Shown here: positions 1 through 6,101 of the stretch, one piece after another | How the letters are laid out: each line of letters begins with the position of its first letter | How positions within the stretch are numbered: the stretch's first letter is position 1 | The notes under the pieces: model-generated | The model's database searches: none | What the model saw: only the letters and a program-made list of their open reading frames with translations | Told to the model about the DNA's origin: nothing | Assembly (NCBI GenBank): GCA_002470165.1 | Contig: DKNF01000078.1 | Span: forward strand, 226-9,681 | DNA from: Betaproteobacteria bacterium UBA7395 | Lineage (GTDB): Bacteria > Pseudomonadota > Gammaproteobacteria > Burkholderiales > Rhodocyclaceae | Length of the DNA: 9,456 nucleotides | Direction of reading: 5' to 3' | Translations under genes and position numbers: made by a program

Positions 1-263
1 GCCTGGTGCTGACCATGGCCGGCCGCTACTACCCGACCCGCCCGGCCAAGATGATGGGCAAGATGACCGTTTCCTACGGCGTCGCCCAGATCCTGGCGCC
101 GGCCATCACCGGCTGGCTGGCCGCCAGCCGTGCCGGCGACTACGCGGTCGGCCTCTACCTGGCGGCCGGGGTGATGCTGGTCGGCAGCGTATTGTTGCTG
201 GTGCTGAAGGTGGTGCAACGGCGGGAAGCGAATGCGCAGGCAACACTCTGCCCGCAGAACTGA
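1..263 (+). CDS. C-terminal end of a membrane transporter, probably MFS (5' end outside window)
   Basis: The reading frame is open from the window edge (first full codon at 3) to a TGA at 261-263, giving about 86 residues of a longer protein. Two hydrophobic helices are visible. One is around the VSYGVAQILAPAITGWLAA stretch and one is around YLAAGVMLVGSVLLLVLKVV, followed by a short basic and polar cytoplasmic tail. The Gly/Pro-rich helix with a GxxQxLxPxxxGWLA pattern after a short Lys-rich loop resembles the penultimate helices of major facilitator transporters, perhaps of the YbfB/YjiJ type. The substrate cannot be told from this fragment. The apparent internal GTG and ATG codons near positions 6 and 15 are not treated as starts because the frame is already open upstream. 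The gene converges on the hemerythrin gene, with only three bases between the two stop codons. Family assignment is moderate; that it is a membrane protein C-terminus is well supported. Confidence 0.72.
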   Translation, partial: LVLTMAGRYYPTRPAKMMGKMTVSYGVAQILAPAITGWLAASRAGDYAVGLYLAAGVMLVGSVLLLVLKVVQRREANAQATLCPQN

Positions 264-266
264 GTT

Positions 267-650
267 TCAGGCCGTACCCGACGCTTTCAAGCGCGCCGCC
301 AGCGCGGCATCCATGGTTGCCAGATGGGTGGCGAACCAGGCGGGCAGGCCGCGCGCGTAATCGCGGGCCGATTTCAGACGGCCGGCGGCAACGCTGCGGC
401 CGAAATGCGCCAGTTCGCCAAGCACGCGCAAATGCTCGCTGTTGTGCTCGCCGATGGCGGGAAAACGGCAGGCTTTCATCAGCCTGCCTTCGTGCTCGAA
501 ATGCGCGCGGGTGTGTTCGACCAGTTGCAAAAACACGGCCGGGAATTCGTCATCCGAGGCTAGCTGCAAGGCTTCGACCAGGGTGATGAATTCCCGGTGG
601 GTGGTGTCCATATCCGCCACCCCGAGCGCCAGACGCTCATCCCAGGGCAT
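267..650 (-). CDS. Bacteriohemerythrin (single-domain O2-binding diiron protein)
   Basis: This 127-aa protein has the full set of hemerythrin diiron ligands at correct spacing: His18, His50, Glu54, His69, His73, His109 and Asp114 (the HxxxE, HxxxH and HxxxxD patterns). The N-terminal PWDERLALGVADMDTTH segment matches the usual opening of bacterial hemerythrins (W-x-x-x-x-x-x-G-x-x-x-x-D-x-x-H). The family binds O2 reversibly at a non-haem diiron site in the cytoplasm; proposed roles are O2 storage, delivery to oxygenases or oxidases, and O2 sensing. No partner domain is fused, so a carrier or buffer role is more likely than direct signalling. The open frame extends upstream to 836, but homology starts at the ATG at 648-650, whose first base overlaps the stop of the upstream gene (TGATG). 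No good ribosome site precedes this ATG, so translational coupling to the 185-aa gene is likely. Confidence 0.93.
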   Translation of the reverse strand: MPWDERLALGVADMDTTHREFITLVEALQLASDDEFPAVFLQLVEHTRAHFEHEGRLMKACRFPAIGEHNSEHLRVLGELAHFGRSVAAGRLKSARDYARGLPAWFATHLATMDAALAARLKASGTA

Positions 651-1207
651 CAGACAGCGCCGTGGTTTTCGCGCTTGTTGGCATTGGTCTTGCCCATCGC
701 TTCCTCGATCGTCGCGGCCGGGTACTTGAAGACGTGGCTCTTGAGTTCCTCGTACACCTTCACCACCTTGTCGGCAGCACTCATGCCCTTGAAATCGCCC
801 TTTTCCAGGCCGAGGACTTCGCACATCTCGTTCCACACCATGCCCTGGACCATGGGAATGCAGACGACCGAAGCGCCGTTGACGTTGGCGATGAAGGGAT
901 TGTCGATGTTAACGGTGTACAGCACGACCAGACTGCCCGGCTTGATGTCGGCACCGTACTTGTCCAGCAGCGCCGGGAAGAACTGCAGTTCATCGATGGA
1001 ACCGGCCAGCAGCTTGAGTTCGTCGCCGGCCGTGAGGACGATGGCCTGCTTCATGACTTCGACCGGCGGCTTGCGGCGGCCCTGGGCGTCGGCAATTTCG
1101 CCTTCCTTCAAGACCAGTTCGCCGCGGTAGGCGACCCAGCCGGCTTCGCTGGCGGCTTCCTTGAAATTGGCGTTGAAGAACAGCGATTCGTAGCGATCCA
1201 TCAGCAT
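650..1207 (-). CDS. Unrecognised 185-aa soluble protein, co-operonic with bacteriohemerythrin
   Basis: I do not recognise this family. The protein has no signal peptide and no transmembrane segment, so it is probably cytoplasmic. It begins MLMDRYESLFFNANFKEA and ends in a polar, Lys/Asn-rich tail. A mixed alpha/beta central region is suggested by hydrophobic stretches around AIVLTAGDELKLLAG, SLVVLYTVNI and ASVVCIPMVQGMVW. The C-terminal third (GLEKGDFKGMSAADKVVKVYEEL) looks helical. It has three Met residues in the GMVWNEMCEV area plus two Cys in the C-terminal half, but no CxxC or His-rich metal motif. The start at 1207 is chosen because AAGGA lies at 1217-1221, nine bases upstream. The open frame continues to 1414, but codon use there is less GC-biased at third positions and no ribosome site supports the longer form. 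Its TGA overlaps the hemerythrin ATG by one base, so the two products are probably made together and may act in the same process. Confidence 0.8.
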   Translation of the reverse strand: MLMDRYESLFFNANFKEAASEAGWVAYRGELVLKEGEIADAQGRRKPPVEVMKQAIVLTAGDELKLLAGSIDELQFFPALLDKYGADIKPGSLVVLYTVNIDNPFIANVNGASVVCIPMVQGMVWNEMCEVLGLEKGDFKGMSAADKVVKVYEELKSHVFKYPAATIEEAMGKTNANKRENHGAV

Positions 1208-1216
1208 TTTGCTTTT

Positions 1217-1222
1217 TCCTTC
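1217..1222 (-). promoter_or_regulatory. Ribosome binding site deciding the start of the 185-aa gene
   Basis: On the minus strand the sequence reads GGGAAGGAAAAAGCAAA just before the ATG at 1207-1205. AAGGA sits nine bases from that ATG but fifteen from the next in-frame ATG at 1201-1203, and there is no comparable site before the upstream in-frame starts. This supports translation from 1207. Confidence 0.6.
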
Positions 1223-1368
1223 CCTGAGTTGAAATATTGTTGGCAGCAGGTAGTTAGCAATTTCCTTGCCTTCGCCGGAATCCAGCAACCACGCGGAATC
1301 GGCACGATGCGCGACGGCGAATGTCGGATTCCGGACAAAGCCGATGTCGGCATTCGCGGAAGTTCCTG

Positions 1369-1398
1369 GCGACAAATCCGCAAGACAAAGTGCATAAT
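1369..1398 (+). promoter_or_regulatory. Possible sigma-70-type promoter for the GGDEF/EAL gene
   Basis: A CATAAT hexamer at 1393-1398 matches the -10 consensus at five of six positions. GCGACA at 1369-1374 matches the -35 consensus at four of six, with an 18-base spacer. A transcript would start near 1405 and leave a leader of about 100 bases before the ATG at 1507. It lies just downstream of the palindrome cluster, which would suit upstream activator or operator sites. The prediction is by eye and weak. Confidence 0.3.
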
Positions 1399-1506
1399 CG
1401 CCTTCAATACACATCGGACAGCAAACCGGCCTTTCATGAAACGCTGCGCCTTGCTCCTTCTACTGGTGACCGGACTGCCTGCCAGCCGGGTAACGTCGCC
1501 ACGCCG

Positions 1507-3894
1507 ATGAAAACCGTCTTCTTCCGCGACGGCATCCTGCTCCGCTCCATCCTCGTGACCATCCTGGCCTTCTGCCTGGTCGGGGTGTTGACCGTGGCCT
1601 ACACCATGCAGTCGGCACGCGCCCAGGCCGAAGCGGCGTCCCGGGAACGCGTCGAGCAGTTGCTCGATACGGTGCAACGCACGCTGCAGGTTGCCGGCTT
1701 CGTCAAGGACCGGGAGCTGGCCCGCGAGGTCGCCGAGGGGCTGCTCAGCAATCCGGTGGTCCTGCGCGTGACCATCAGCGAGAACGGCAACCTGCTGGTT
1801 GACCTGGTGCGCCAGGGTCTGCTGCTGTCCGGGGAAAGGCAGGCCGGGGACATGGTCCGCGCCATCCACTCACCCTTCGTCGACGGCGAAATCATCGGCG
1901 AGATCCGCCTGACGCCCGACCCGGACGTCATCGAACACCACATCCGGGACGAAATTATCGACCGGACCTGGCAACTGGTCTGGCAACTGGCCCTGATCTC
2001 GGGGGTCATGGTGGTCACCCTGCTGGCTTTCGTGATTCACCCGATCAGTACCATTTCCCGCGAACTGCACCGGATGAATCCGACCGCCGGCGACCGGTTG
2101 AAAATTCCGCCCGGCCACGCCAAGACGGAAATCGGACGGCTGGTGACCGATGTCAATGCGCTGGCCGCAGACCTGGTCCGCACCCTCGACGAGGAACATG
2201 CCCTGCGTTTGCAGCAGGAGCTCGACGAACAGAAGTATCACGCCATTTTCGACAATGCCGAGAGCGGCATCTTCCTGATCGGACGCAATGGCCGCGTCGC
2301 CTCCTGGAACCCGGCGCTGGCGCGCCTGCTGGGAATAGCCCGCGCCGATGAATTCGCCGGCGAACTGATCCTGCTCGATCTACCCTGGTCCGAACCGACG
2401 GCCATTGCCATGCTGATCGAAAAGGTTTTCGTTACCGGCGAATCCGCCAAGCGCGATCTCATGCTGCAACGGCCGGACCGCACGCATTTCTGGCTCAACA
2501 TCATGCTCACCCCGGTCGGCGGCGATCTCCTCCAGGGTGTCGCCCACGATGTTTCGGCGCTCAAGGAAGCCGAGGCCGAAGCCAAACGACAGGCAATGAC
2601 CGACCCGCTGACCGGCCTGGCCAACCGTGCCAGCCTCGAACATCTGCTGGGCGCGCGGATTCGCCAGCATCACCAGCAGACCAACCCCAGTTTCACGCTG
2701 CTGCATGTCGATCTCGACAATTTCCGCCAGATCACCGAGGGCATCGGCGTTCCGGCCGGTGACGCCATCCTGCGCATGGTCGCCGCCCGACTGGGCGCCC
2801 AGGTCAAGGGCAACGACACGCTGGCCCGGCTGTCCGGCGACATCTTTGCCATCGTCCTGCAGAACCTCAGCAACGACGAAACCATCGGCAAGGTCGTCGA
2901 TCGACTCATGCTCAGCCTGCGCCAGCCCTATCTGCTGGAAGGTTCGCCGATCCAGCTGACCGCCAGCATCGGCATCACCTTGTTCCCGCACGATGCGACC
3001 GACGCCCCCAGTCTCCTGCGCAATGCCGAACTGGCCTGCGACAAGGCCAAGAATGCCGGCGGCAACCAGTCGGCTTTTTTCGCGCCGAACCTGGCCGAAG
3101 CCGCCGAACAGCGGCGACACCTGGAAAACGACCTGCGCCAGGCGGTGGACAGGGGACAGTTCGAGCTGTACTGCCAGCCCATCGCCGACCTGTCCAGTCG
3201 TCGCGTCACCGGTGCCGAGGGCTTGATCCGCTGGCGCCACCCGGAGCGCGGCCTGGTGCCGCCCGACCGTTTCATCCCGATTGCCGAGCAGACCGGCCTG
3301 ATCAACGAAATCGGCCTGTGGGTCATCGAAACCGCCTGCCGGCAGTTGGCCGGATGGCGGGCGGCGGGCATTTCCTGCTACCTGTCGGTCAATGTCTCCG
3401 GCCGCCAGATTCCCGGCGGTCTGCCGCCGGCCGCCATTGCCGAGGCCATGCAGCGCCACGGCGTGTCGCCGGACAGCCTGGTTCTGGAAATCACCGAGGG
3501 CGTCCTGCTCAACAACATCGGCGAAGCCCAGGCCTGGCTGCAGGCGATCAAGCAACTCGGGCTGCGCGTGTACCTCGACGATTTCGGCACCGGCTATTCG
3601 TCGCTCTCCTATCTCAAGCGCTTCCCGCTCGATACGCTGAAGATCGACCGCTCCTTCGTCCAGGACATGCAGCCCGGCAACAGTGAATGCTCACTGGTCG
3701 AGGCCATTGTCGCCATGGCGCGCAGCCTGGGACTCAAGGTCGTTGCCGAGGGCGTGGAAACCACGGAACAACTGGGCATGCTGGCCCGCATGGGCTGCCA
3801 CCACGCCCAGGGCTATCTTCTGGCCCGTCCGCTGCCGCCGGCAGAATTCCCCGAAGCGCTGCGGGAAATCGACTGCCGGCTGACGCAAACCTGA
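1507..3894 (+). CDS. Membrane HAMP-PAS-GGDEF-EAL protein, probable c-di-GMP phosphodiesterase with degenerate GGDEF
   Basis: This 795-aa protein is an inner-membrane sensor. TM1 is at about residues 14-33 and a periplasmic domain of about 120 residues follows. TM2 is at about 157-177, a HAMP-like linker at about 178-235 (TEIGRLVTDVNALA), PAS at about 244-360, GGDEF from 364 and EAL from about 532 to 785. The GGDEF active-site loop is SGDIF (443-447) and the inhibitory-site RxxD reads KGND (434-437), so cyclase activity is unlikely; the domain may bind GTP as a regulator. The EAL motif reads EGL (571-573) but keeps the metal-binding Glu. NVSGRQ, LEITEG, DDFGTG (691-696), LKIDRSFV, VVAEGVET and AQGYLLARP are all present, so hydrolysis of c-di-GMP to pGpG is expected. 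The ATG at 1507 is chosen because the hydrophobic N-terminus starts there; upstream in-frame sequence is not protein-like. No strong ribosome site precedes it. It converges on the SIR2-like gene with one base between stop codons. Confidence 0.92.
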   Translation: MKTVFFRDGILLRSILVTILAFCLVGVLTVAYTMQSARAQAEAASRERVEQLLDTVQRTLQVAGFVKDRELAREVAEGLLSNPVVLRVTISENGNLLVDLVRQGLLLSGERQAGDMVRAIHSPFVDGEIIGEIRLTPDPDVIEHHIRDEIIDRTWQLVWQLALISGVMVVTLLAFVIHPISTISRELHRMNPTAGDRLKIPPGHAKTEIGRLVTDVNALAADLVRTLDEEHALRLQQELDEQKYHAIFDNAESGIFLIGRNGRVASWNPALARLLGIARADEFAGELILLDLPWSEPTAIAMLIEKVFVTGESAKRDLMLQRPDRTHFWLNIMLTPVGGDLLQGVAHDVSALKEAEAEAKRQAMTDPLTGLANRASLEHLLGARIRQHHQQTNPSFTLLHVDLDNFRQITEGIGVPAGDAILRMVAARLGAQVKGNDTLARLSGDIFAIVLQNLSNDETIGKVVDRLMLSLRQPYLLEGSPIQLTASIGITLFPHDATDAPSLLRNAELACDKAKNAGGNQSAFFAPNLAEAAEQRRHLENDLRQAVDRGQFELYCQPIADLSSRRVTGAEGLIRWRHPERGLVPPDRFIPIAEQTGLINEIGLWVIETACRQLAGWRAAGISCYLSVNVSGRQIPGGLPPAAIAEAMQRHGVSPDSLVLEITEGVLLNNIGEAQAWLQAIKQLGLRVYLDDFGTGYSSLSYLKRFPLDTLKIDRSFVQDMQPGNSECSLVEAIVAMARSLGLKVVAEGVETTEQLGMLARMGCHHAQGYLLARPLPPAEFPEALREIDCRLTQT

Positions 3895-3895
3895 T

Positions 3896-4732
3896 TCAGG
3901 CCGGTACCGCCGCGCCGATGAACTCGAAGATATCGCCATCGATGATTTCGAGACCGATCTTCTTGCAATAGCGCTGCTCCTTGGCCGTCGGTTCAGTGAT
4001 GAACACCCAGCCGGCCGGCTGGGCGGCGGAGTAGATCATGTCGGCCATGACCATGCGTTCGGTGTCGCGGTTCAGACGCATGCCCATCAGCAGGTACTGC
4101 TTGCCCTTGCGCAGTTCCTTGACCTCGGGCGGAATCGAGAAACCGCCCATCAGCTCGGTGATGAAATCGACGTAGTCGGCATCTGAGGCGATGTAGTCGC
4201 CTTCGGGCAGCGGCGTACCCATGGGTTTGAACAGGATGGGCAACCCCGGCGCGATCTGTTCGACCCGCCGGTAGCTGCTGCCGTCCCAGGAAAAGATCTT
4301 GTAGCGGAAGGCCGTCCCGGCGATCCGGGCGATGCCGACGATCAGCGTATGCGGCACGCCGGCGTAGGAGGTCTGCAACTGGGTGTCGCGATTGATGTCG
4401 ATGACGTAGGCCGGCGCCATCGTCTTCAGCCAGTCATGCACGGCCGCCCGCGTCCATTGGGTGTCGCCATAGGTCTTGTTCAGGAAACGGGTGACGGCGC
4501 TGCGTCCGCGCTTGAGTTCGACATTCATCGCCGCCCGGGGGAATTCGTACATCAGCTTGGGCGCCATCGGCTTGCCGCCGTTCATGGCAATGATCAGGGA
4601 GTCGCTGTCGGCGGGGATCGGCGCACCGCTGGCGGCATCCCTGACATCGGCGAGCACACCGGGTCCGAGATAGGGAACGATACTGCCGTCACGCAGACCG
4701 GCCAGCAATTTTTCACGCAGTTCGGGGGTCAT
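3896..4732 (-). CDS. Divergent SIR2-like protein (278 aa) with altered catalytic motif
   Basis: The order of motifs follows the SIR2/SIR2_2 Rossmann-type NAD-binding fold. SIVPYLGPGVL (17-27) stands in the place of the nucleotide-binding GAGxS loop. YVIDINRDTQL (109-119) stands for the TxNxD motif, keeping Asn114 and Asp116. ILFKPMGTPL (166-175) stands for the K/E-L-HG motif, followed by YIASDADYVDFI (180-191) like the usual T-x-x-DY segment. YLLMGMRLNRDTERM (213-227) resembles the LFLGYSLxDxxxR segment of SIR2_2 proteins. The sirtuin catalytic His position is Met171, so ordinary deacetylase or NADase chemistry is doubtful; NAD or nucleotide binding could remain. No signal peptide or membrane helix is present. 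The ATG at 4730-4732 is preferred, with AAGAG upstream; a GTG at 4759 would add nine residues without a ribosome site. Many SIR2_2 proteins act in phage defence, but no defence partner gene is adjacent. The specific role is unknown. Confidence 0.78.
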   Translation of the reverse strand: MTPELREKLLAGLRDGSIVPYLGPGVLADVRDAASGAPIPADSDSLIIAMNGGKPMAPKLMYEFPRAAMNVELKRGRSAVTRFLNKTYGDTQWTRAAVHDWLKTMAPAYVIDINRDTQLQTSYAGVPHTLIVGIARIAGTAFRYKIFSWDGSSYRRVEQIAPGLPILFKPMGTPLPEGDYIASDADYVDFITELMGGFSIPPEVKELRKGKQYLLMGMRLNRDTERMVMADMIYSAAQPAGWVFITEPTAKEQRYCKKIGLEIIDGDIFEFIGAAVPA

Positions 4733-4792
4733 GGTTTTTCTCTTGAGTTGGGTCGACACCGATCAATGCAAAATCCAGGCCCATCCGCAATC

Positions 4793-4806
4793 GACCGTAT
4801 ACCGTC
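4793..4806. promoter_or_regulatory. Imperfect palindrome, possible operator upstream of the SIR2-like gene
   Basis: GACCGTATACCGTC is a 14-base palindrome with one mismatched pair around GTATAC. It can also be read as a tandem ACCGTAT/ACCGTCA repeat and is flanked on both sides by CAATCG. It lies about 60 bases upstream of the SIR2-like start. Further on, TGTGACA occurs twice as a direct repeat at 4826-4832 and 4842-4848, sixteen bases apart. No known regulator is assigned to either motif. Confidence 0.3.
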
Positions 4807-4897
4807 AATCGCCTTTTTGCCCCCGTGTGACATGTCGGATTTGTGACAGCGAACAGCGTTGGACAAACCAGGGGCATAAGTGCAAACTAGCCAAAAA

Positions 4898-4923
4898 TTT
4901 ATTAATGACCAAGAATTAATAAA
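4898..4923. repeat. Perfect 9-bp inverted repeat in an AT-rich island before the HD-GYP gene
   Basis: TTTATTAAT (4898-4906) and ATTAATAAA (4915-4923) are exact reverse complements separated by GACCAAGA. The whole 26-base element lies in a strikingly AT-rich stretch (about 4884-4945) inside otherwise GC-rich DNA and ends 23 bases before the ATG at 4947. It could be an operator at the promoter or a weak hairpin in the leader. It is not a terminator of the usual GC-stem type. I could not place a convincing -35/-10 pair around it. Confidence 0.55.
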
Positions 4924-4946
4924 AATAACAATCAGAGCAAATTCAT

Positions 4947-6101
4947 ATGGCAAACGAATCCCGCCCCACCATCCTGGTCGTGGACGACACTCCGGACAAC
5001 CTGGCCGTCGTCGGCGGGATCCTGGGCAGCGAATACCGCGTCCGGGTTGCCAACTCCGGCGAGCGCGCCCTGCATGTCGCCAACAGCGACCCGCGCCCGG
5101 AACTGATCCTGCTCGACATCATGATGCCCGGCATGGACGGCTACGAAACCCTGCGCCGCCTGCGCGAAGCCCCGGCCACCCGCGACATCCCGGTCATCTT
5201 CGTTACTGCCATGGATGCCGACAACGACGAGGCCGTCGGTTTGCAGATGGGTGCCGTCGATTACGTGACCAAGCCGATCCGCCCGGCCATCCTGCTTGCC
5301 CGCATCCGCACCCGCCTCGAACTGCAGGCCGCCCGCGACCACCTCGCCCGCCAGAACGAAATCCTCGAAGCCCGTGTCGCCAAGCGCACGCGCGAAGTCG
5401 AGCTGATCAAGGATGTCGGCATGCACGCGCTGGCCACGCTGGCCGAAAAACGCGACAACGAGACCGGCAACCACCTGCTGCGCACCCGGGGTTACATCGA
5501 GGTGCTGATGACCGATCTGGCACAGCGCCCAGAATTCGCCGAACTGACGCCGCTGCGCCAGAAACTGATTGCCAAGGCCGCCCCGCTGCACGACATCGGC
5601 AAGGTCGGCATTCCCGACGCCATCCTGCTCAAGCCGGGCCGCCTGACGCCGGAAGAGTTCGAGATCATGAAGACGCACGCCCGCATCGGCGCCGATGCGC
5701 TCGACGAAGCCATCGCCCGCGTACTCACCGATCGCCAGCAGAATCAGCCGGCCGAAGAAGAGCGCTATTCGCTGGACTTTCTCGAAGCCGCCCGCGAAAT
5801 CGCCGGCGGGCATCACGAAAAATGGGACGGCAGCGGCTACCCGCTCGGCCTCAAGGGCGACGAGATTCCCCTGTCGGCCCGCCTGATGGCGCTGGCCGAT
5901 GTGTTCGACGCGCTGATTTCCAAGCGCCACTACAAGGTCGCCTTCCCGCTTGAGGAATCCATCCGCATCATCGTCGACGGCCGGGGCAAGCATTTCGACC
6001 CGCGCATCGTCGACTGCTTCCTGCAGCGCATCGAAGACTTCACCAGCATCGCCGACCGCTACGCCGACCATCCCGAGGACGCCGGAAAGGAAGATTCATG
6101 A
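4947..6101 (+). CDS. Two-component response regulator with HD-GYP c-di-GMP phosphodiesterase output (RpfG-like)
   Basis: This 384-aa protein has an N-terminal receiver domain (about 7-125). All receiver residues are present: acidic pair Asp13/Asp14, phospho-acceptor Asp57 (ILLDIMMPGMDGY), Thr87 and Lys109 (KP). A coiled-coil linker (about 126-160, DHLARQNEILEARVAKRTREVELIKD) leads into the HD-GYP domain. That domain shows DNETGNHLLR, the metal-binding HD at 215-216 (LHDIGKVGIPD), KTHARIG, HHEKWDGSGYP with GYP at 297-299, and ALADVFDALISKR. HD-GYP enzymes hydrolyse c-di-GMP to pGpG or GMP at a di- or tri-iron centre in the cytoplasm. Between the KTHARIG helix and GGHHEKWD there is an acidic, Gln-rich extension (VLTDRQQNQPAEEERYS). 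The ATG at 4947 follows an AT-rich leader with only a weak AGAG ribosome site. Its stop overlaps the next gene, and the sensor kinase two genes on is the likely phosphodonor. Confidence 0.95.
   Translation: MANESRPTILVVDDTPDNLAVVGGILGSEYRVRVANSGERALHVANSDPRPELILLDIMMPGMDGYETLRRLREAPATRDIPVIFVTAMDADNDEAVGLQMGAVDYVTKPIRPAILLARIRTRLELQAARDHLARQNEILEARVAKRTREVELIKDVGMHALATLAEKRDNETGNHLLRTRGYIEVLMTDLAQRPEFAELTPLRQKLIAKAAPLHDIGKVGIPDAILLKPGRLTPEEFEIMKTHARIGADALDEAIARVLTDRQQNQPAEEERYSLDFLEAAREIAGGHHEKWDGSGYPLGLKGDEIPLSARLMALADVFDALISKRHYKVAFPLEESIRIIVDGRGKHFDPRIVDCFLQRIEDFTSIADRYADHPEDAGKEDS
6083..6092 (+). promoter_or_regulatory. Ribosome binding site for the exported histidine phosphatase
   Basis: GGAAAGGAAG lies inside the 3' end of the HD-GYP gene, a few bases before the ATG at 6098. 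It is purine-rich and well placed, so the phosphatase can be initiated independently as well as by coupling through the ATGA overlap at 6098-6101. Confidence 0.65.

Larger units (their letters stand above)
1208..1506. other. Divergent intergenic region with clustered GGA-n-TCC palindromes
   Basis: This stretch separates the hemerythrin operon (minus) from the GGDEF/EAL gene (plus) and should hold promoters for both. It contains three related nine-base near-palindromes of the form CGGAnTCCG: 1276-1284 (CGGAATCCA), 1294-1302 (CGGAATCGG) and 1325-1333 (CGGATTCCG). A fourth palindrome, GGAAGTTCC, lies at 1358-1366. The first and third also form a perfect nine-base inverted pair (CCGGAATCC at 1275-1283 with GGATTCCGG at 1326-1334). 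ATGTCGG is repeated directly at 1321 and 1344. These could be operator sites, but such short motifs also arise by chance in GC-rich DNA. No terminator or RNA gene was recognised. A short frame at 1436-1510 is discussed under findings. Confidence 0.35.

Noticed and set aside
651..836. Longer hemerythrin starting at 836
   Set aside because: The extra 62 residues overlap the coding end of the 185-aa gene and look like out-of-frame translation; the hemerythrin fold begins at the ATG at 648-650.
1208..1414. Extended N-terminus for the 185-aa minus-strand protein
   Set aside because: The frame stays open, but third-position GC is lower than in the gene body, no ribosome site supports an upstream start, and a good one exists for 1207. 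Homologue alignment would settle it.
662..1510. 282-codon open frame on the plus strand across the hemerythrin operon
   Set aside because: Most of it is antisense to the 185-aa gene, and the minus-strand gene has a ribosome site and coupling to hemerythrin. Only its last 25 codons were kept, as a weak finding.
2380..3555. 391-codon open frame on the minus strand
   Set aside because: It lies wholly antisense to the PAS-GGDEF-EAL coding region and shows no motif of its own.
3896..4732. SIR2-like gene as part of a known anti-phage system
   Set aside because: No Argonaute, HerA, TIR, DSR-type or other defence partner is next to it, and the catalytic His position is changed; context is signalling, not a defence island.
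4859..4889. Sigma-54 or sigma-70 promoter upstream of the HD-GYP gene
   Set aside because: GG and GC elements near GGGGCATAAGTGCA do not have the required sigma-54 spacing, and no TTGACA-like and TATAAT-like pair with acceptable spacing was found.
4932..6071. 379-codon open frame on the minus strand
   Set aside because: It mirrors the REC/HD-GYP gene, which carries complete motifs on the plus strand.
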